From Strongylocentrotus droebachiensis (lineage: Eukaryota; Echinodermata; Echinoidea; Camarodonta; Strongylocentrotidae), in the NCBI GenBank assembly GCA_035222895.1, contig JAVYIG010000594.1:122001-186000 (forward strand): 64,000 nt of DNA, read 5' to 3'. Positions 13,679-24,852 of the stretch are shown here, in pieces (within the stretch, counting starts at the first letter, position 1; each line of letters starts with the position of its first letter). The position numbers were made by a program, and so were the translations under genes. Below the pieces are notes generated by a model that searched no databases, was not told the DNA's origin, and saw only the letters and a program-made list of their open reading frames with translations.

Positions 13679-13801
13679 TGTTTCATGAAACTATCATAAG
13701 TCAAGTTTACCAACATCCCATTGAAAAGCATTCAAAATTTAATACATGTGTTTCAATAGCTTGTCAGGGAATCTGTACTCTTGACAGATTCATGAAACGT
13801 T
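13679..13801. mobile_element. Short MITE with GTTTCATGAA ends
   Basis: Imperfect inverted repeats (GTTTCATGAAACTATC left, complement of GATTCATGAAACG right) bound about 120 bp. The termini resemble the GTGTTTCACAAA ends of the element at 34143-34281. Confidence 0.45.
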
Positions 13802-13904
13802 GTCATGACTACCAACTCCCTCAATGATAATAATGGTGGCTTCTTTGATCATCTGCATCTGCAGCACTCATGTCTGTCATGCTGCCACGCTTCTGGCACT
13901 CCAA

Positions 13905-14105
13905 CATTAGTACCTCACTCATAGCCGACCGAGAAAAATATGTTGCCCTCTGTCAATGACAGTGTCATGGCAGGTACCCATTTACACCTGGGTGGAGAGT
14001 GACAAGCATGAATTGGTGTCTTGCCAAAGGATGTTAGTGCCAGGCTGGGATTTGAATCTTCAACTTTTTCATTAAAACTGAATGAACCACTTACAGTCAC
14101 AGTGT
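13905..14105 (-). repeat. Diverged tRNA-derived SINE
   Basis: On the minus strand, AAGTGGTTCATTCAG (A-box-like) and GAAGATTCAAATCC (B-box-like) precede a body that also appears in the SINE at 61695-61975: the complement of CTTGCCAAAGGATGTTA and of a block reading GGTACCCATTTACACCTGGG. The hAT-like element at 14120 lies immediately beside it. Confidence 0.55.
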
Positions 14106-14119
14106 AACCATGACCTCAC

Positions 14120-15398
14120 CAGGCAAAAAATTAAGTTTTTTCATTTCGGGGGCTCCATTTCAAATTTTTGGGAAATTTTCGGGGGCTACTTTTTCACCTT
14201 TCGGGGGCTCTTTTTTCCATTTCGGGGGCTCTTTTTTCTGGGGCTACTTTTTCATTAATTCATAAAAGGATAGGTCTACAGTTTGTTAAGATTTGTTTAG
14301 TAGGCTAAGGTTTCGGGCTTCCTGCTTCATAATTGCCTATTAAAAAAGAAACCCCTTTTTCTAGTTCAATAACTAAGTTTTCATGCATTGATTTGATGCA
14401 AGAACTGTAACATAATAGACCCCAGATTGTGATTATTTCTGGCCATGAATTTCGATAATCATTTTTCAAAATAAAATTTTCACAAGAAAATCAGACAGTC
14501 GTTTAAAAACGTAGACATTAGTAATAGTATACTTTTACTAATTCTAAGCTCAAGTTTCGTACATCTATTCACGTAACTATATTGAAATCGCGGCAATAAT
14601 GATGCAAACCAACAGATAACAATTCCAAAGTGTCAAATCTTTTCGACTCGAGCTCAGCTAGCGAGCTAACTCAGCTCCGGGAAGCTCCATAAAACACCAC
14701 CGCCGCCGCAGCGGCCCCGCCGGTGTTGGAGCTTCCCGGAGTTACTAGCGAGCTAGCTCAGCCCAGCTCAACTCAACTCACACACCGCACAGCGGCAATG
14801 CACTGTATTGTATGCGTGTCAGTCACGGTGATTTTGTCTGATTTTCTTTACTTTGAAGAAATGATTATCAAAATTACGAAAACATGGCGAGAATAATCAC
14901 AAAATAGGATTTAATTTGATACCTCTATTTATGGAAACTTTATAAAATTGCTGCAATCGTGAATTCGTGATGGAAATTGATTGCAGTTTTAGCGATGTTT
15001 AGTGGTCTAGGTTCCGCTAATAATATTGATCTACCAAAAATAAATCGACCACCAAAAACTCAACCCCTACGCTCCGTCTCGATCTCTCGCAACTGCGAAA
15101 ATGTACCTGTTTTGGCGTACTTGCGTACGACATGGTAAGCCAGGTAAGGTATGGAATATGATTAGAGTTTTTTTACGACCGATTTTTGTGTATACAATTT
15201 TACACGGAGATTCAGCGCACACAATGAATACGAGGCTAGAAGAGAGCGCGCGGCCGCTCGTAATCATTACGGGGGCGATTTGAGATCATTTCACTTTTTG
15301 ATGTCGCCCCCGAAATCGGATTTTGAGCCTATTTCGGGGGCTGTTTATGGTGTTTCCGGGGCGAATCCGCCCTCCGCCCCCGTGTATTTTTTTGGCTG
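14120..15398. mobile_element. Non-autonomous hAT-like element with CGGGGGCT phrases
   Basis: A 1,279-bp element is flanked by an exact 8-bp duplication GACCTCAC (14112-14119 and 15399-15406). Ends are CAGGCAAAAAA (left) and TTTTTTTGGCTG (right), a hAT-type terminus. The phrase TTTCGGGGGCTCTTTTTT is repeated at least five times within the first 150 bp and again, more degenerate, in the last 120 bp. This arrangement resembles subterminal transposase-binding repeats. The middle contains an inverted pair around 14660-14755 (GAGCTAACTCAGCTCCGGGA and its complement). No transposase is encoded. Confidence 0.82.
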
Positions 15399-16803
15399 GA
15401 CCTCACCCTCTAACAGGGCATTTAAGGCTGAAGGTCCATTGGTTGTTCATGAGCCTCAAACGCAGTGTACATAAACTGTACTCCTGAATGACAATGAGCT
15501 TCATAATGTTTTCTTCTTTTCATGCTTCCTAGTTCCTACCATGTTGTAGGAGGCCAGCAATGTTAGGTCCAGTTGAAATGAGAAGACACTTAAAGCGTAT
15601 CTGCCATAGTTTACAGGAGGGATTAGACTGCCCTGCAAGGTCACTGGACAGGTGGTTATCTCATCAACTCAGCTCTCAGTTAACATAAGAAAAAGAGGAT
15701 CATGGGGGACCAATGGTCACCGATTAGGCATGGTTTGTTATATAGAGGGCGCAAGTAGCTACAAGTAGTGCAGTGGGCCTTTAAAAAACTGATTTGCATT
15801 GTCAATTTGATACCTTTTTTACAATAATTGCGATTAGTATACAATACATGAAGTATACGAAGGCGCATGCACAGAGTCTGCTGAATTTAGTGAACTTCCT
15901 GCAAGCTAGCCTTTTTTTACACTAATCGCTGTTATTACAAAGTAAATATCAAATTGGCAATACAAAAACAGTTTTTTGTTGTGTGTATAGGCCTACTGCG
16001 TGTCTTCGCATTTCAACCGAAACTAACATCTCAAACTCTCGTAAGAGGTCTGTGTTTTGTAATGTAAATCGCACCTTTACTAATCAGGAACATGTAAAAC
16101 TAAAGGTAAGCAAACGCTATAACTCGGTCGTAAAACGAAGATATCCTCATCAACGAATCTTGTCCCCAAAAATAAGGATCGTCTGCATTTTCCATCGTTT
16201 TTTCGTTCGGCGCTCTGCAGGTTTTAGGTTCCCGATCCGTGCGCTGGCAATGCGAAAAAACGAATTCCGCGTAATGAAATACCCCCAGTTCACCGACTAC
16301 TTTTAGTTTTATGGGTTGTCCGTCTTCCTGAGGATTTATCACTCATAACATGAAAGTCTCTGTGAAATGCATCAAGAATATCATCTCGGATTCCGTTTTT
16401 TGCTTCGCCAACGTGCGGATCAGAAATAAGAATTGTCCGCAAATGCAGACAATCCCTTTTTTGCGGACGCATCTGTCCGTGTTTACGAAGACGATCTTCG
16501 TTTATGCGGACAATCCTTATTCTCAATGAGCATGATCTTTATCCATTACTCAAATACACCTAATAATTTACTTGAAGCAATGCCAAAGTCATAGTCTAGA
16601 CCTCACATATATTATTACCAATACCGTGCATAGATACAACTTTACTACAACTAACACAGTCTCGACTCATACTGCAGCTGAATACAAAATTACAGCAGGC
16701 ACACAAAAAGAGCTCAACTCAGCTCATTCACACTCTGCTCACAGGTCATCAATTTAATAGTATTTCTTCTTTTGACTTTGCTGCTCATTTAGACATATCT
16801 ATT

Positions 16804-17706
16804 GGCAAACCCGGACTTTAGTGCCCCAGCTGAAAATCTCAGTTTATTATGGATTTAATATCAATAATATTAATTATGCTAATATATGCAAATATAAACA
16901 TACCAAAACTTGATGATTTTTAATCATTTGACGTCATAAAAAGCAATTTTAAGCCAAAAATAGCAGCGAAGTAGGGGATCTCCTCTTTGCTTGATGCGAG
17001 ATACTAGCGAACTGAAATAACCGAATAAAAACTATGGTGAACTAAAAAAAGAAAAGAAAAAATCAAACCACCTCTGAAATTACCTTTGAAATGTTTATTA
17101 ATTTTTTCTTCCGATATGCGCACATGATAGGGGCAGGTTGGGATGGGATGGGGGGGGGGTGCTCAATAGTCGCCAAATTTGGGGTAAAAGGGCAACTGGC
17201 CTTGGGGGGGGGGGCTAAATTTATTATTTACTTATTTTTCTTTGTAATCATTTTTCTAATTTTTTTCCGGGGTGGCTCTTTTCTTTATTCTGCCCCCCCC
17301 CCCCCCCAAGGCCAGTTGCCCTTTTACCCCAAATTTGGCGACTATTGAGCACCCCCCCCCATCCCATCCCAACCTGCCCCTATCATGTGCGCATATCGGA
17401 AGAAAAAATTAATAAACATTTCAAAGGTAATTTCAGAGGTGGTTTGATTTTTTCTTTTCTTTTTTTAGTTCACCATAGTTTTTATTCGGTTATTTCAGTT
17501 CGCTAGTATCTCGCATCAAGCAAAGAGGAGATCCCCTACTTCGCTGCTATTTTTGGCTTAAAATTGCTTTTTATGACGTCAAATGATTAAAAATCATCAA
17601 GTTTTGGTATGTTTATATTTGCATATATTAGCATAATTAATATTATTGATATTAAATCCATAATAAACTGAGATTTTCAGCTGGGGCACTAAAGTCCGGG
17701 TTTGCC
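16804..17706. mobile_element. 903-bp foldback (palindromic) transposon
   Basis: Two arms of about 410 bp, essentially identical by eye (16804-17214 and the complement of 17290-17706), are separated by a 75-bp AT-rich centre. The termini GGCAAACCCGGAC and GTCCGGGTTTGCC are flanked by an exact 8-bp duplication TATCTATT (16796-16803 and 17707-17714). The duplication length suggests hAT-type mobilisation. The long arms would fold into one hairpin as DNA or RNA. The ORF at 17091-17348 crosses the arm and centre and is a shadow. Arm identity implies recent insertion or ongoing gene conversion. Confidence 0.92.
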
Positions 17707-17898
17707 TATCTATTATCATGAAAATACTACCGCATATTAATGTACGACATCATTTATTTCTGGAAATCACGCAAACACAGCTCCGAAACGAATGTCATGC
17801 TACGACTCGTGATAATTTCCCCTGGCGCTTCCCTCATTGACATTACACACTAAAAAGGGCTGGGCAACAAAAGGGAGTTTGGCCGACTGAATACTTAC

Positions 17899-18025
17899 CT
17901 ATCGTAGATATAAAAGTTGTACTGAATGTGTCATCTGAAAATCTGAATAAAAGGCATGTCTTTCCCACACCAGAGTCTCCTATTAATAGTAACTTGAAGA
18001 GCAAATCATACGTTTTCTTTGCCAT
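17899..18025 (-). CDS. RAB10: Rab10 GTPase, first coding exon
   Basis: The exon encodes residues 1-42 and the first base of codon 43. The start [19 protein letters not shown] matches the Rab10 N-terminus and differs from Rab8 and Rab13 (MAK.YD.LFK). P-loop GDSGVGKT is at residues 16-23, and switch I FISTIG closes the exon. The donor GTAAGTAT (17891-17898) splits the Gly codon in phase 1. Rab10 acts in basolateral and endosomal recycling and GLUT4-type exocytosis. The upstream strand has an inverted CCAAT box near 18104 and a TATA-like stretch near 18146. Substitutions such as Leu25 and Ser35 are conservative. No exon encoding the DTAGQE box was found by eye on the minus strand down to 2.2 kb, so the first intron is either very long or this is an alternative or isolated first exon. 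Confidence 0.8.
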
Positions 18026-18599
18026 TTCTATGTAGTATTAAGCTTACGATTCGTATGGCACATACGTTTAGTTGCTATTCTTCCTCTCTCTTTCGACATC
18101 CACCATAAAACCAATAGCCTCGTTCGCCAGATAAAAAGTCATATATACAATTTAGGTTGTAATATTTATCATTGATATAAAATTGTGAAACAAAATAATA
18201 ATTTTACAATGGAACATGATTCCATTTTATAATACACATGAGTAATTTTGTATTTTAAAAATTTGTTTCCAGAATGAATCGTTTAATTTTTTGGCAAATT
18301 GGCAATCTATCAATTATGAGTCATTCTGACAAAATCGCAGTGACATGACGTTCCATACAGCCGTATTTTTCTCTCACTCAAAGATCACAAGACTAGCCAA
18401 GACTACTTGCGACGACGTTAAATGGAATTGCGTAATGATGATTTGGCGTCGGGAACCGTGGCGACTACTGAAGTTTATCAAATACTTTGTTTTCATAGTT
18501 TTTATTTTTCTTGCATTCATGTCATTTCTTTCACAATTATAAAGCCTAACCATCGAGGAGATAAAGGCCTCGACCTTCTGTGCTGATGCAATATGATGC

Positions 18600-18760
18600 A
18601 ATGATGATAATGATGATGTGATGATAATAGGGATAATATTGATGATGACGATGATATACGATATTGATGATAATGATGATGATGATAATAGCCAATAATA
18701 TTTGATTTGATTTGATTTGATTTATTTATTATCCTGAATCAAATATCCACAAATTAAATG
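18600..18760. repeat. GAT microsatellite and (TGATT)n-tailed LINE end
   Basis: A GATGAT/GATAAT microsatellite runs from about 18600 to 18690. It is followed by a TTTGATTTGATTTGATT run and an AT-rich stretch that looks like the 3' tail of a LINE inserted on the minus strand. Similar tails occur near 43114, 50060 and 50611. Confidence 0.45.
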
Positions 18761-19152
18761 ACATATATAAACCATACAGTAATACAATATATAGAACAAA
18801 TGAATTATACAAGTTACGAAATACTGACAAGTGAGTTCGTAATCGAATAAGTTTACAAAATATATTTATGTTTGAATTAGACAACATATTTTAAATTGCT
18901 TGATTTAACTGAGAAGGGGAAAAAGGGCCCATCTCAGAAAAGCTAGGCTTCACGGTTGAGCGAGATTCTCAGTATAAATTAAATAATGGACCAATATTGA
19001 TGATGATGAAGATTATGAAGTTGACTTATAATGTGCGGGTGTTAATAATAACACGGTAATAAAAATATTCATGATAATTATAATGATAATAATAATTTGG
19101 TGGCCAAGGAGTTCAATTGCCTCGTCAGCTTCCATTCTGTTCTTCCTGAGGG

Positions 19153-19340
19153 CAGGGGCGGATCTAGGGGGGGGTTCGGCGGTTTTACCCCCCCCCCCTT
19201 GGGCGGCTAAGTGAAAAGAAGAAAAAAAGGAGGGGGGGAGAAAAATAGGTACTAGTAAAACGGCGCGATTTTTGGAAAATCCTGGATCCGCCACTGGGTC
19301 AAACCTCCCCCTTGGCAAAAAGCTAGATCCGCCCATTGGA
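19153..19340. mobile_element. GGCGGATCTAG-type TIR element
   Basis: CAGGGGCGGATCTAGGGGG (left, 19153) and GCTAGATCCGCCCATTG (right, ending near 19340) are inverted repeats. An additional end-like sequence CCTGGATCCGCCACTG at 19285-19300 lies inside, so the unit may be composite. It shares its termini with the larger element at 40317-40761. Confidence 0.55.
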
Positions 19341-19447
19341 GGGCCCTGCAATTATTATTACCCCCAGTGAATGCAAGATTTCCATTTACAACTGGGTGAT
19401 GAGATCGAGGCAAATGTGGATTCCCCCGAATGTCTTGCCAAAGCGGA

Positions 19448-20185
19448 TGTTAATGCCGGTGCAGGGGGGGGGGGCACAGTGCCCCCCCCCCCACTTTCTC
19501 AAGTACCCCAAAAGTGCCACTTTTTACATAGGAAAAGTGCCTCGTTTTTTCTTTTTAATAAGAGCCACTTCCCCCTTCTCATAAAAGCACCCTTTCAACT
19601 CCGATAAATGCCCCTATTAAAATCTGATCGGTGCCCCTTTTCTTTCAACAAATGCACATTTCCCCTTATCTTTAGTGCCCCTTTTTCCTTACTCATAAGT
19701 GCCTCAGTTCATGTATATGGCCAGTGCCCCTTTTCAGATGCGATAAATGCCCATGTTGACCTCTGATAATTGCCCTTCCAACAATGATATGTGCCCCTTT
19801 TCCTTTATAATAAGGAACATCCCTTTTTCATAAATACCCCTTTTCACTTCTTATAAATGCCCCTATCAATATCTGATAGGTGCCTCTTTTCCGTCGACAA
19901 ATGCCCATTTTCCATTCTCATAAAATCCCTTTTCATCCCTGGTGCATGCGTGCCTCTTTTTGAAAAGAAGTGCCCCATTTTCAGTCTGATAATTAGCATT
20001 TGTACTTTAACACGTGCTCCTTTTCTTTTCTAATAAGTGTCTTAACCCTTTCGATAAGTGTCCCCTTTAAACGTGCCCCTAATTTCAAGCGACTGAGAGC
20101 AATTTCCCTCAAAGCTCGCTCTTTACGCTCGCTCGTAGTTATAGATGTTTTAATTATAACTTATCAAAGGTCTTTTCAATCTTCC
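19448..20185. repeat. GTGCCCCTTTT phrase-repeat region
   Basis: About 25 degenerate copies of (A)AGTGCCCCTTTT, alternating with ATAAATGCCC variants, follow one another at roughly 30-bp spacing. The tract begins with a CAGGGGGGGGGGG terminus-like sequence. Two further copies lie at 21901-21930, beyond the hAT-like insertion at 20194-21643, suggesting that insertion split the tract. A truncated SINE body piece lies just left, at 19360-19450. Confidence 0.6.
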
Positions 20186-20193
20186 GTTATGAG

Positions 20194-21643
20194 CATGGGT
20201 GTCGATCCCGGGGGGGATGGGGGGGGGGGGGGATATATCCCCCCAATATTTTAGGTGTGGGGGGGGGGGGGTGGCCTGTACAATCACCCCCCCCCCAATA
20301 ATTCACCATCACAACAAAAAAAAGATAAAAATTAATGATGAGATCGAGCCCGATGAGAGGAGTTAATGGTTATTACTCGCAAGATGACCATCCATATACA
20401 CATTTTGCTATCTCATTTTCTTAATACATATAAATAGCAAACGAAGTAAATGAGACAACCGTATATGAGACAAGAATAAATTGAATTCTCGCTCATACGG
20501 TTTCATCAGGAATTGATGGATTTATTCAATTCATTCAATCAACAGCATCATAGAAATGCAGTGCGCCAAATGCAAAGCCGCAGCGTTAAAAAGCAACGAG
20601 CTAAATGTTAAGCGCGAAGCGTAAAAGTGCCAAAAAAAAGTAGAGAGTGGGAGAGAGGTATAATGAGAGACGGAGAGGATACAGGCGCGAGCCAGGGGCG
20701 GGGGCGGTCGCCCCCGCCCCCGCCCCCCCCAAAAAAAAAAAACGCCGAGAACGTTAAAAAGAATCTTCTTCTTTCTTTAATAATTTAATGAAACGTCAAA
20801 GCTTCCGCGCTATGCGCGGATGAAGGGGAACTTGATTCAAACAAGGATTAAGAGTCGAGAACGCACGGTACAAGGAGTCGTCTTCTTTCTCTAATAATTC
20901 AATTAAACATCGAAGCTTCCGCGCTTTGCGCGGGAGGGGGGGGGGGAACTGAATTCAGACAAGGATTTAGAGTCGAGAACGGTACAATGAATCGTCTTCT
21001 TTCTTAAATAATTTAATGAAACGTCAAAAGGATTTAGACAAGGATTAAGAGTCGAGAACGTTACAGCGAATCGTCTTCTTTCTTTAATAATTTAATGAAA
21101 CGTCAGAGCTTCCGCGCTACGCGCGGAGGAAGGGGAATCAAACAAGGATTAAGAGTCGAGAACGGTACAATGAATCGTCTTCTTTCTTTAATAATTTAAT
21201 GAAACGTCAAAAGGATTTAGACAAGGATTAAGAGTCGAGAATGGTACAAGGAATCGTCTTCTTTCTCTAATAATTTAATGAAACATCAAAGATTCCGCGC
21301 TTCGCGCGGGAGGGGGAAAACTCCCCTCCCTGCACCCACCCCCCTATAAGGAGCTCGCTTCGCTTCGCGTGCTCACTACCGCCCCCTAAAATAAAATCCT
21401 GGCTACGCGCTTGAGAGGATAATAACCCAGGTAGCAAGCCCATGTGGGACCCACATGGGTCCCATAATCTCTGAAATGTTATTTTTATTGAGGGTGACTT
21501 GAAAAAGTTAATAACTTGGAAGGGAGGGGTGCAGCCTGCCACACGTTTGTATCCTTGGTTGCTTTGATCCATTGCCGAAAATATTTTGGCACCTATCATC
21601 CCCCCCCCCCCCCCCCATCCACGGATACAAATCGACACCCCTG
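20194..21643. mobile_element. hAT-like element hosting a second hAT-like element
   Basis: Ends CATGGGTGTCGAT (left) and ATCGACACCCCTG (right) are flanked by an exact 8-bp duplication GTTATGAG (20186-20193 and 21644-21651). Both ends have G/C homopolymers and a shared AATATTTT block. Inside it is another element with its own 8-bp duplication (20682-21413). No transposase is visible. Confidence 0.82.
20682..21413. mobile_element. Nested hAT-like element with internal tandem repeats
   Basis: The termini CAGGCGCGAGCCAGG (left) and the complement of CAAGCGCGTAGCCAGG (right) are flanked by AGAGGATA on both sides (20674-20681 and 21414-21421). The interior, about 20740-21310, is a tandem array of five to six copies of a unit of 75-125 bp. 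Its landmarks are GTCGAGAACG, TCTTCTTTCTTTAATAATTT, AATGAAACGTC and GCTTCCGCGCTWYGCGCG. Some copies lack the last block. Confidence 0.82.
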
Positions 21644-21954
21644 GTTATGAGAATGTGATTATAACCCCATAGGATGTAATTTTTCGTAAAGCGACCTCAC
21701 AAATCTACAATTTTTTCCTTGCTCGCTTTGCTCGCTCGCAAATGAATTTTCAGACCATCACACCCAACTGCAAAGTATATCTTTTATGGTGTATAAAGAG
21801 AAGCAAATATTGAAATCATCCCTGATAATGAAATCACAATATAGGGGTATATATTATGTCTAAAAAATTGTATATATTTGCTTTGAGTTTTCCCTTTGAA
21901 GGTGCCCTTTTATTCTCCAGAAAGTGCCTCTGGTAGTGTTACTGCTGCTAAGTA

Positions 21955-21998
21955 CTGCTGATGGTGATGGTGGTCTGGATGATGAGTGATGATGCCGG

Positions 21999-22044
<46 letters not shown>

Positions 22045-22055
22045 ATGAGCGGGGG
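21955..22055. repeat. GAT microsatellite
   Basis: A (GAT)n/(GGT)n run with more than 15 perfect GAT units at 21996-22046, followed by a short G tract. Confidence 0.9.
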
Positions 22056-22289
22056 GGGGGTGAGATTATTAAATGATAAACTGTTTCTGTAACTGGTTCT
22101 GGGTCCCGATGGGTAAGCGAGTACGCCCCAAGCCCAAGGGTAGGACAACATAAAGTTTTATCAGCAATTCTCGAGAGAGTTGAGTCCTAAATAAGATTAC
22201 ACTCAATTTTGAACGAGCGTTGTAAATGTGCATTAGCGCCATCTTGTGAACGTTCAAGGAAGAAATAAACAAAATAGTTAGCCTTGTAG

Positions 22290-22601
22290 CTACACTAACC
22301 CCTCAAATCGCGCGCGCTAATATTGCATACAGATATAGTTCGCGCCACGAACTTGTTTTGAAACCGCTGACATACGCGAACTAACGTTCCCGCTCCCGCA
22401 GGCAGCCTAACCCATGGCCCATATCCCAGCCCCAGGCCACCCGCGACAGTACATGATCAGCTACCCTAGCCGCTAGCCGCGCCAAGCTTGGTGTTGTCAC
22501 TTTTTAAGTTTTTTGGAATGATAGGGCCTAGTTTTGTGATTCATCAATTTTTTGATTGACTGTCTCATCGGAAAGAGGCGCCAGTGTAGCTAGTGAAGCT
22601 G
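22290..22601 (+). promoter_or_regulatory. Probable ESCO promoter and non-coding first exon
   Basis: A CpG-rich segment in AT-rich DNA carries TCGCGCGCGC (22308-22317) and an E2F-like TTCGCGCC (22339-22346). A good donor CTG|GTGAGTAC follows at 22602. If spliced to the acceptor at 25228, the frame upstream of the first ESCO Met meets TGA and TAG within three codons, so this exon would be 5' UTR. E2F control would suit an S-phase cohesion gene. The transcription start itself cannot be seen. Confidence 0.5.
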
Positions 22602-23128
22602 GTGAGTACAAAACCTTATTTAATTGTTTAAATATTGCCAGTGAAAGTAGACCTAGTTTGTACAAAAAATGTAGATCTAACGAGTAACGTTAGAAAGTCG
22701 TTCAGCAGTGCAGTGCAGTACCGATGAATATTTAGAGATATGATGAGTGTGTGAGGTAATGTGAATTGATATTGTGAAGGTGTGTTCACTGATCCACACA
22801 ACAAAACTCTTATTTTTATTTTAGCTATGTGGGAAGCAAGGTTGCACTGACAATAAAATACATTTCCCCTTTTCGTTAATTTATTGATGTTGCAGACCAC
22901 ACACGTCACGCAAGGAAATAAATGTCGTGATTCAGAATTATGAGAGTCACATGAATGAGAATATTGCATGGAGTTAGATCTACATAGAATGGTCATGAAT
23001 GAGAATGAACATGAATAAATGGATGACATAGCCTAGATCTAAATAAAAGCTTACGACTGAATAGAAATGACGTCGAAAGTCCAATGAAGATAAAGATGTG
23101 TGAAGAACGAAGGAAGGGGGGCGTTAGT

Positions 23129-24236
23129 AAAGTTGCGTAGATCTATCCATTTTTTTAGCAGTTAATTTAATATCCATTCTAAATAAGAGAATTTTAGCCC
23201 AATTCATTGTTTACTCATTTAAATCATAATCATAGATCTAGTAGCTAGTAGTAGAGGCCCTATTGCATTTTCCACCTGAATTTGGATCACATCCAACATC
23301 GGGAAGCCTCCGTTTAAGGCTTCGATGTCGACGTCGTTGCTCAGTACCGTCTCTACACTGTAGTCCTGCACCTCGATAAGCTTCGCTTTTTCTAGCCCCA
23401 TCTACATATTAGATCTACTTACCTTTTTATGTTTTAATGTTTATATTTTGTTAACTGATGTAGTTTTTCATTGTTCTTCTATGCTTATGTATCTGTTTTC
23501 ACTTGCTCTATATGTCAAATGTGTACAATGTAATATGTTACCTTGTATATATTTTATTGGTTTTTAATGTGGAAAATAAATGAAAAAAATGAAATGAAAA
23601 GCTATAAGTCCAAAATTATGCAAACTTCTTGTATGGTTTATGGTATCTTGTATGTGCGTAATACCATAAACCATACAAGAAGTCTGCATATTTTTGGACT
23701 GATAGCTTCAGTTTGAGGTGCGGAGCTATAGCGTAGAGACGGTACTGAGCGACGACGTCGACATCGAAGCCCTAAACGGAGGCTTCCACGATGTCGGGTG
23801 TGATCCAAATTCAGCCTGGATCACATCCAACATCAGGAAGCCTCCGTTTAAGGCTTCGATGTCGACGTCGTTGCTCAGTACCGTCTCTACACTGTAGTCC
23901 TGCACCTCAAACTGAAGCTATAAGTCCAAAATTATGCAAACTTCTTGTATGGTTTATGGTATCTTGTATGTGCGTAATACCATAAACCATACAAGAAGTC
24001 TGCATATTTTTGGACTGATAGCTTCAGTTTGAGGTGCGGAGCTATAGCGTAGAGACGGTACTGAGCGACGACGTCGACATCGAAGCCCTAAACGGAGGCT
24101 TCCACGATGTCGGGTGTGATCCAAATTCAGGTGGAAATTGTGATATATGATTATGATTAAAATGAGTAAAAAATTGGGCTAAAACTCCTTTGCTAATGAT
24201 GGATATTAAGCTGCTAAAAAAATGGATACGGAACTA
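23129..24236. mobile_element. Complex palindromic element with nested hairpins
   Basis: The outer arms, about 23129-23265 and 24131-24236, are imperfect inverted repeats. Within them, the order is U (23266-23375), an inserted 225-bp tail-like piece, hairpin H (23601-23710), U inverse (23711-23818), U (23812-23918), H (23919-24026) and U inverse (24027-24130). U contains GACGTCGTTGCTCAGTACCG; H is a roughly 45-bp stem (TATGGTTTATGGTAT). The inserted piece ends in AATAAATGAAAAAAATG and looks like a LINE 3' end. On the strand opposite to U all four copies read as a short, partly conserved peptide frame. Confidence 0.75.
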
Positions 24237-24253
24237 CACTATATTAAGACATA

Positions 24254-24489
24254 CAGGGGTGTGCCACTCTAATGGGTAACTTTTTCACAAAAAGTCCCTA
24301 AACATGGAACCCATTTTTAACAAAAATACCTCTAAATATGGGTCCACTTTTTCAAATTTAGAATATTTTTAGGTTTTTAGCCATGCAAACACCCAACAAT
24401 TTTGAAAAATGGGCTTTACTTCGAAAAAAATCGTCAAAATGACCCTTACAAATGGGTAGGGGTTACGAGGAGTCAGCGGCACACCTCCG
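24254..24489. mobile_element. Short TIR element with AAATGGGT phrases
   Basis: CAGGGGTGTGCCACT at the left and the complement of CGGAGGTGTGCCGCT at the right bound 236 bp. The interior contains about eight variants of AAATGGG(T/C) and its complement. No target duplication matches at these boundaries. Confidence 0.5.
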
Positions 24490-24852
24490 TCAAAACCAAA
24501 TCTGAGTTCCATGCAAGCAAAAAAAGTTCAGGTTAAGAATCAAGCACCACCTGATGAAATGACCAGAAGTTTTAACATGATCACCTTTCACTTCCCTACA
24601 CTGATGCTGATGCTGATATGATTTGGAGTATCTTTCTCTTGTTCTTCGTAGCTGCCGTCACAAAAATTGAGGAGCTTGGAACTAAAGTAGCTATCCTCCA
24701 CACTTACATGTTAATGTACATACATACGTATTGCAGTGCGAATTTCTAAGAGCTCTAACATTTGAGTTCTAGATCTACATGTACTCACTTGGTCTTACAC
24801 TACACTACAGTACATGTAGCATGTTGCAAGATCTGATTAACCTGTTTAACTC

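Noticed and set aside
17091-17348. 85-codon frame
   Set aside because: It spans an arm and the centre of the palindromic transposon and has no protein features.
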